Below, piece by piece: positions 4,768 to 8,098 of a DNA stretch of 8,098 bases. The notes under the pieces are model-generated. The model was not told where the DNA came from, searched no databases, and saw only the letters and a program-made list of their open reading frames with translations. Source of the stretch: Candidatus Roizmanbacteria bacterium (GTDB taxonomy: Bacteria > Patescibacteriota > Microgenomatia > GCA-001788215 > 2-01-FULL-40-14); contig JACQMD010000069.1 of assembly GCA_016203755.1 (NCBI GenBank), forward strand, positions 1-8,098, in the 5' to 3' direction. The position numbers and the translations under genes are program-made. Numbering within the stretch: the stretch's first letter is position 1; each line of letters begins with the position of its first letter.

Positions 4768-7011
4768 ATGACGGAAAAACAATTGCACATGGTGCTTGAA
4801 GAATTCGAACATGCACCGCGATTTTTGATTCTGGGTAACGATTTTCCCATACTTACACAGAAGGTGATCGAAATACTGAATGACCGGGGATGCCGGATTC
4901 TCTATAAAGCCACGAAACAATCATCTATTGACTACTGTATTATTTTTAAAAAAACAAAAAAAACTGATAAGATATTGCCATTACTAAAGCCCGGAGGAAA
5001 GGCACTCATTGTTGTTGATGAACAAACAGAGGAGAACCGGCTACCCTTCCCAGTTTTTACCATTGCAGCAACGAAAAGTTTCTCTGGCGAAACCCTTGCC
5101 CGCTCACTGCTTCAAAAACTATTCGCCGGATCACCCCTTGTTTCCGCAACACCATCGTCTTCAACCACTCAATCGAAAAAAAATAAACGTCGCTCTCACA
5201 AACTCTTCCGTCTTTTCATGACTATATTGCTGTTGTTTTTCCTTATTTCGATTCCATTTGTAGTATTTGCAGGGGCAACACTCTATACGGTATATCAGCT
5301 TCAAACAATCAGATCATTTGATGTACCACTCGAAGCACAACAAGATCATGTGACGAAGGCAAAAACCGGGCTCCTCATCGCACAGTACACACTTCCGGTT
5401 ATCAAGCCAATTCTTGCCCCATTTCCGCCCGTCCTTATGACTCTTTTTGATGCCTCCTGGGGTATTGTTACGAATCTAACAACGATATCGGATGAAGCGC
5501 TTGGACTTGAACGAATAGTTGCCTCAGGCGGAAAAGAACTCTTCAATGATCCGTCTGGTTATCTCTCAACGCACATGCCTGACATTACGTCAAAACTGAC
5601 CTCAATTGAGCGATACCTGGAAAATGCAGAGATTTCATATCTCACTCTGACGCGCTACAAACAGTACCCGTTGGTTTCCCGCGCCTTACCATCTCTTGAA
5701 ACAATTCCTGCACTTCGCCGGGCTGTTGAAAAAACCAAGCAGGCGCTTATGATCATTCCTGCTCTATTACCCTCTGAAGGTGAAAAAAAATATGTTTTGC
5801 TACTTCAGAACAATTTTGAACTTCGCCCAACCGGAGGATTTATCGGATCATTTGCCATCCTGACCGTTACAAAAGGACGTATTGCGGATATTACGATTCA
5901 TGATGTGTATGAGGCTGATGGACAGTTGAAAGGAAAAGTTGATCCACCGGTTCCCATTGAACGCTATTTGCATCAACCCAACTGGTACCTTCGTGATTCC
6001 AACTGGAATCCTGATTTTGCGTTCTCCGCAAACCAGGCAGAGTGGTTTCTACAAAAAGAGCTGGGGAAGCAATTTGATGGCGTGTTTGCTATTGATTTAT
6101 ATTTTCTCCAGTATCTCTTGCGCGCACTCGGCGGCGTATACGTCCCTGATTATCAGGCCTCAGTAACTGCCGATGATTTCTTCCTCAAACTGCAGGCAGA
6201 TCATCAGGAAGAGTTTTTTCCGGGATCTTCCAAAAAAAGGGATCTGATCACCGCCCTCGTGAGTGCTCTTCGCATCACGTTCACTGAAGGAAAACTTCCT
6301 CCGCTTCCGCTCCTCAAAGCCCTCTACCAGTCGCTTGAAGAAAAACATCTCTTGTTTTATCTTCATGATACCAACGTACAAAACAGAATTGAACAATTGG
6401 GCTGGGGTGGCCGGCTGGTAACACCTGCTACTCAAACTACTGCTGCAAACCCCTACGTCCATGATTACACGATGCTGGTTGAATCCAATGTCGGAGTCAA
6501 TAAAGTCAACTATCAAATCCGCCGGGAACTGTTCACTACTATTACCCTTTCTGAGCAACTGCTTACTCATACCGTTCTTCTGTATTACAAAAATGAAAGC
6601 GGGAAGAATGATTCGCTCTTTTCAGGAAGGTATGCCAATTATCTCCGGATCCTGATACCAACAGATGCTCAACTTAGTCAGGCAAAAGATGGCGACACCG
6701 TTATACCGCGCGACCAGATCACTATCGACCAGCTCAACGATAAACAGTCTGTAGGTATGTTTATCGAAGTTGTGCCTCAAGAAGAGAAAAAAATCACGAT
6801 TATGTATACAATACCCTTACCGCGCACAAAAGAGTTTACCTACCAGCTTATGTTACAAAAACAACCGGGAACCGACCGTGATCCGTTCGTATTTAAACTG
6901 GACAGTACTATCTGGAACGTACGCAGCTCAAACGTTTCCTCCCTACCGTATTTATCAGACCTTAAAACCGACCGTTTGATTTCCGTTGACTTTGAACAGA
7001 AAATACGGTAG
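4768..7011 (+). CDS. DUF4012 family membrane protein with N-terminal cytoplasmic domain
   Basis: A 747-residue single-pass protein of unknown function. Residues 1-120 alternate short hydrophobic strands and helices (PRFLILGND, CRILYKA, ALIVVDEQ), resembling a Rossmann-like fold without a clear nucleotide-binding Gly motif. A Ser/Thr/Lys-rich linker ends in KKNKRRSHK, followed by a membrane segment at about 150-171; by the positive-inside rule the N-terminus is cytoplasmic and the remaining 570 or so residues are outside. The external part carries the DUF4012 signature NNFELRPTGGFIGSF (348-362), HDVYEADGQLKG, RDSNWNPDF (409-417) and FDGVFAIDL...LGGVYV (436-459). The last segment resembles in layout the LytR-CpsA-Psr family, which attaches glycopolymers to the wall, suggesting but not proving an envelope role. 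YTMLVESNVGVNKVNYQ is a further typical DUF4012 element near 570. No C-terminal membrane segment is seen. Its 3' end contains the promoter of rplY. Confidence 0.9.
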   Translation: MTEKQLHMVLEEFEHAPRFLILGNDFPILTQKVIEILNDRGCRILYKATKQSSIDYCIIFKKTKKTDKILPLLKPGGKALIVVDEQTEENRLPFPVFTIAATKSFSGETLARSLLQKLFAGSPLVSATPSSSTTQSKKNKRRSHKLFRLFMTILLLFFLISIPFVVFAGATLYTVYQLQTIRSFDVPLEAQQDHVTKAKTGLLIAQYTLPVIKPILAPFPPVLMTLFDASWGIVTNLTTISDEALGLERIVASGGKELFNDPSGYLSTHMPDITSKLTSIERYLENAEISYLTLTRYKQYPLVSRALPSLETIPALRRAVEKTKQALMIIPALLPSEGEKKYVLLLQNNFELRPTGGFIGSFAILTVTKGRIADITIHDVYEADGQLKGKVDPPVPIERYLHQPNWYLRDSNWNPDFAFSANQAEWFLQKELGKQFDGVFAIDLYFLQYLLRALGGVYVPDYQASVTADDFFLKLQADHQEEFFPGSSKKRDLITALVSALRITFTEGKLPPLPLLKALYQSLEEKHLLFYLHDTNVQNRIEQLGWGGRLVTPATQTTAANPYVHDYTMLVESNVGVNKVNYQIRRELFTTITLSEQLLTHTVLLYYKNESGKNDSLFSGRYANYLRILIPTDAQLSQAKDGDTVIPRDQITIDQLNDKQSVGMFIEVVPQEEKKITIMYTIPLPRTKEFTYQLMLQKQPGTDRDPFVFKLDSTIWNVRSSNVSSLPYLSDLKTDRLISVDFEQKIR

Positions 7012-7014
7012 AAT
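6986..7014 (+). promoter_or_regulatory. Promoter of rplY, inside the end of the DUF4012 gene
   Basis: TTGACT (6986-6991) and TAGAAT (7009-7014), each five of six matches, are separated by exactly 17 bases. The first three bases of the -10 are the TAG stop codon of the DUF4012 gene. The predicted start near 7021 leaves a leader of about 6-7 bases before the ATG at 7028. This is the best full -35/-10 pair next to a protein gene here and allows rplY to be transcribed apart from the upstream gene. Confidence 0.65.
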
Positions 7015-7027
7015 AACAACTTCTCGT

Positions 7028-7738
7028 ATGCAACACCCGCAATTAAAAGCTGAAAAGCGAACAGTACTCGGTAAACAGGTAAAACGTTTACGCAAAGTCG
7101 GAACACTACCGGGTAATGTGTATGGGAAAAAACGGAAGTCTGAAGCCATTCAGGTGGATATGAAAAATTTTCAGAAAATTTACCAGGAAGCGGGAGAAAC
7201 TGGACTGGTAGATCTTGCACTCGGTCAGGAGAAAAAAACCGTACCCGTCCTTATCCATAATGTCCATTTTCACCCGGTGTCAGGACTTTATCTTCACGCA
7301 GATTTTCATCAGGTAGATCTTACCGAGAAAATGCAACTTGAGGTACCGGTAACGCTTACCGGCAAATCTCCCATTGTTGAGAAAAAACAGGCAGTATTAC
7401 TACAGCTTATTAATAAAATCGCCGTTGAGGCACTTCCTGCCGATCTTCCGGAAGAAATTACCGTTGATATCAGTGGATTGACCGAGATTGGACAGGAAAT
7501 AAAGGTTACTGATTTGAAATTGGACACGGCAAAAGTAACCGTCAAAACCGATCCCAAAATTCAGATAGTGAAGATTAACCCGCTTGAGAAAGAAGAAGTT
7601 GTCGCACCGGTACCTGTTGCTCCAGCAGAAGGTGAAGCAGCTGCCGCTGCCGGGGGAGATGCAAAACCAGCCGGAGAAGCAACAGCACCTGTTGAAGGAG
7701 CAAAAGCCCCCGAGAAACCTCAAGCTGAAAAGAAATAA
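7028..7738 (+). CDS. rplY: 50S ribosomal protein L25 (Ctc/TL5 type)
   Basis: A 236-residue ribosomal protein that binds 5S rRNA in the central protuberance of the large subunit. It is the two-domain form: an N-terminal L25 domain (about 1-92) with the conserved RKVGTLPGNVYGKK and HNVHFHPVSGLYLHADFHQVD, then a beta-rich TL5/Ctc C-terminal domain (about 93-195, with LPADLPEEITVDISGL). The last 40 or so residues are a low-complexity Ala/Pro/Glu/Lys tail, common and variable in this family. I start it at the ATG at 7028. An in-frame TTG at 6986 would add 14 residues, but that codon is the first half of the -35 box and the product would overlap the DUF4012 gene. The ATG gives the usual N-terminus just before KAEKRTVLGK. 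There is no Shine-Dalgarno; the leader is predicted at 6-7 bases. Confidence 0.93.
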   Translation: MQHPQLKAEKRTVLGKQVKRLRKVGTLPGNVYGKKRKSEAIQVDMKNFQKIYQEAGETGLVDLALGQEKKTVPVLIHNVHFHPVSGLYLHADFHQVDLTEKMQLEVPVTLTGKSPIVEKKQAVLLQLINKIAVEALPADLPEEITVDISGLTEIGQEIKVTDLKLDTAKVTVKTDPKIQIVKINPLEKEEVVAPVPVAPAEGEAAAAAGGDAKPAGEATAPVEGAKAPEKPQAEKK

Positions 7739-7745
7739 TGTAGTT

Positions 7746-7775
7746 GCACGCCCTTGGCGTGCCTTCCTTATTCTG
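7746..7775 (+). terminator. Probable intrinsic terminator after rplY
   Basis: GCACGCC (7746-7752) pairs perfectly with GGCGTGC (7756-7762) across a CTT loop, starting 8 bases after the rplY stop. The following stretch to 7778 is T-rich but interrupted (CTTCCTTATTCTGTTT), so termination may be imperfect. It lies between rplY and the separate promoter of the next gene, where a terminator is expected. Confidence 0.6.
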
Positions 7776-7776
7776 T

Positions 7777-7805
7777 TTGACAAACTTCCCTAAATTCCCT
7801 AAACT
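7777..7805 (+). promoter_or_regulatory. Promoter of the last, incomplete gene
   Basis: A perfect -35 TTGACA (7777-7782) is followed after exactly 17 bases by TAAACT (7800-7805, four of six matches to the -10). The expected start near 7812 lies only about six bases before the ATG at 7818, again a very short leader. Confidence 0.6.
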
Positions 7806-7817
7806 GAAAAAAAGACT

Positions 7818-8098
7818 ATGGAAACCCAAACAACTCCTCCACTATCTCATCCCCAATTACCTCAATCCTCTCCATCACCCTCCAATCATAAATTGCTCAA
7901 GGTGTTCCTGCTTTTCATCGGATTTATTCAGATTGCTGTCATTTGCGCTTCTGTCTATTTTTCCTATCAGGCAAATCAACAAGTTGTTGATGTACCAATT
8001 GTTCAACCTCTCTTCGAATCTACAACGCAGGAGACGATAGATGATTGGAAGATATATAAAAATGAAGAATATGGATTTAAACTTCAATATCCTTCCAA
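7818..8098 (+). CDS. Single-pass membrane protein, 3' end beyond the window
   Basis: Ninety-three codons from an ATG, still open at the window edge. Residues 1-24 are polar and Pro/Ser/Gln-rich (cytoplasmic), followed by His-Lys-Leu-Leu-Lys and a hydrophobic segment at about 27-50, so the rest is predicted to be outside. The visible external part ends with DDWKIYKNEEYGFKLQYPS (residues 75-93). W-x-x-Y-x-N-x-x-Y-G-F-x-x-x-Y-P is a motif I recall from the start of an extracellular domain in many small candidate-phyla envelope proteins, sometimes annotated as PsbP-like; I cannot name a function from the fragment. The start is supported by the promoter just upstream and by the position of the membrane segment. 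A different frame over the same bases is open from 7744 to 8040, but it crosses the terminator and promoter. Confidence 0.7.
   Translation, partial: METQTTPPLSHPQLPQSSPSPSNHKLLKVFLLFIGFIQIAVICASVYFSYQANQQVVDVPIVQPLFESTTQETIDDWKIYKNEEYGFKLQYPS

Noticed and set aside
7744..8040. 98-codon frame after rplY
   Set aside because: It starts in the terminator hairpin and overlaps, in another frame, the gene at 7818, which has a promoter, a membrane segment and a recognisable motif.
1..8098. Recoded TGA, CRISPR array, insertion sequence, tRNA or rRNA genes
   Set aside because: All genes read through under the standard code, and I saw no spaced direct repeats, transposase, terminal inverted repeats, or tRNA cloverleaf or rRNA motifs outside the tmRNA.

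Overview
The window most likely comes from a bacterium of the Candidate Phyla Radiation (Patescibacteria), perhaps the Microgenomates side. This placement is inference. It rests on a DUF4012 membrane protein with the family signature, a class A PBP with a long amphipathic N-terminal extension, a single-pass protein with a WKxYxNxxYGFxxxYP motif, moderate GC content, and no Shine-Dalgarno sequence before any start codon. All five complete genes end in TAA or TAG and none needs TGA to be read as sense, so the standard bacterial code fits.

Layout. Positions 47-495 hold a complete one-piece tmRNA (ssrA) behind a -35/-10 promoter. Ten bases later, convergent to it, lies a secreted or membrane-anchored GH39-like glycoside hydrolase (506-1915, minus). 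An 83-base divergent gap separates this from a class A penicillin-binding protein (1999-4245, plus), whose stop codon overlaps the stop of a convergent YkuK-type RNase H-like gene (4242-4718, minus). A 49-base gap then carries back-to-back extended -10 promoters for ykuK and for a DUF4012 protein (4768-7011, plus). The promoter of rplY, encoding ribosomal protein L25 (7028-7738, plus), lies inside the 3' end of the DUF4012 gene. After a terminator-like hairpin comes the start of a single-pass membrane protein (7818 to the window edge).

How the parts relate. The PBP, DUF4012 protein, GH39-like enzyme and last open gene are all predicted to act at or outside the membrane and suggest an envelope theme. 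The tmRNA, L25 and possibly YkuK belong to translation and RNA metabolism. Gene orientations alternate and most genes have their own promoter-like element, so this looks like a string of single-gene units rather than an operon.

Most notable signals. (1) The tmRNA is long (449 nt). Its best tag frame would encode about 42-49 residues ending in ARLIA-stop and runs through a set of GNRA-capped hairpins. (2) -10 boxes end 5-13 bases before the start codons of five genes, with no Shine-Dalgarno, which points to leaderless or very short-leader mRNAs as the local rule. No new defence or mobile system is visible.
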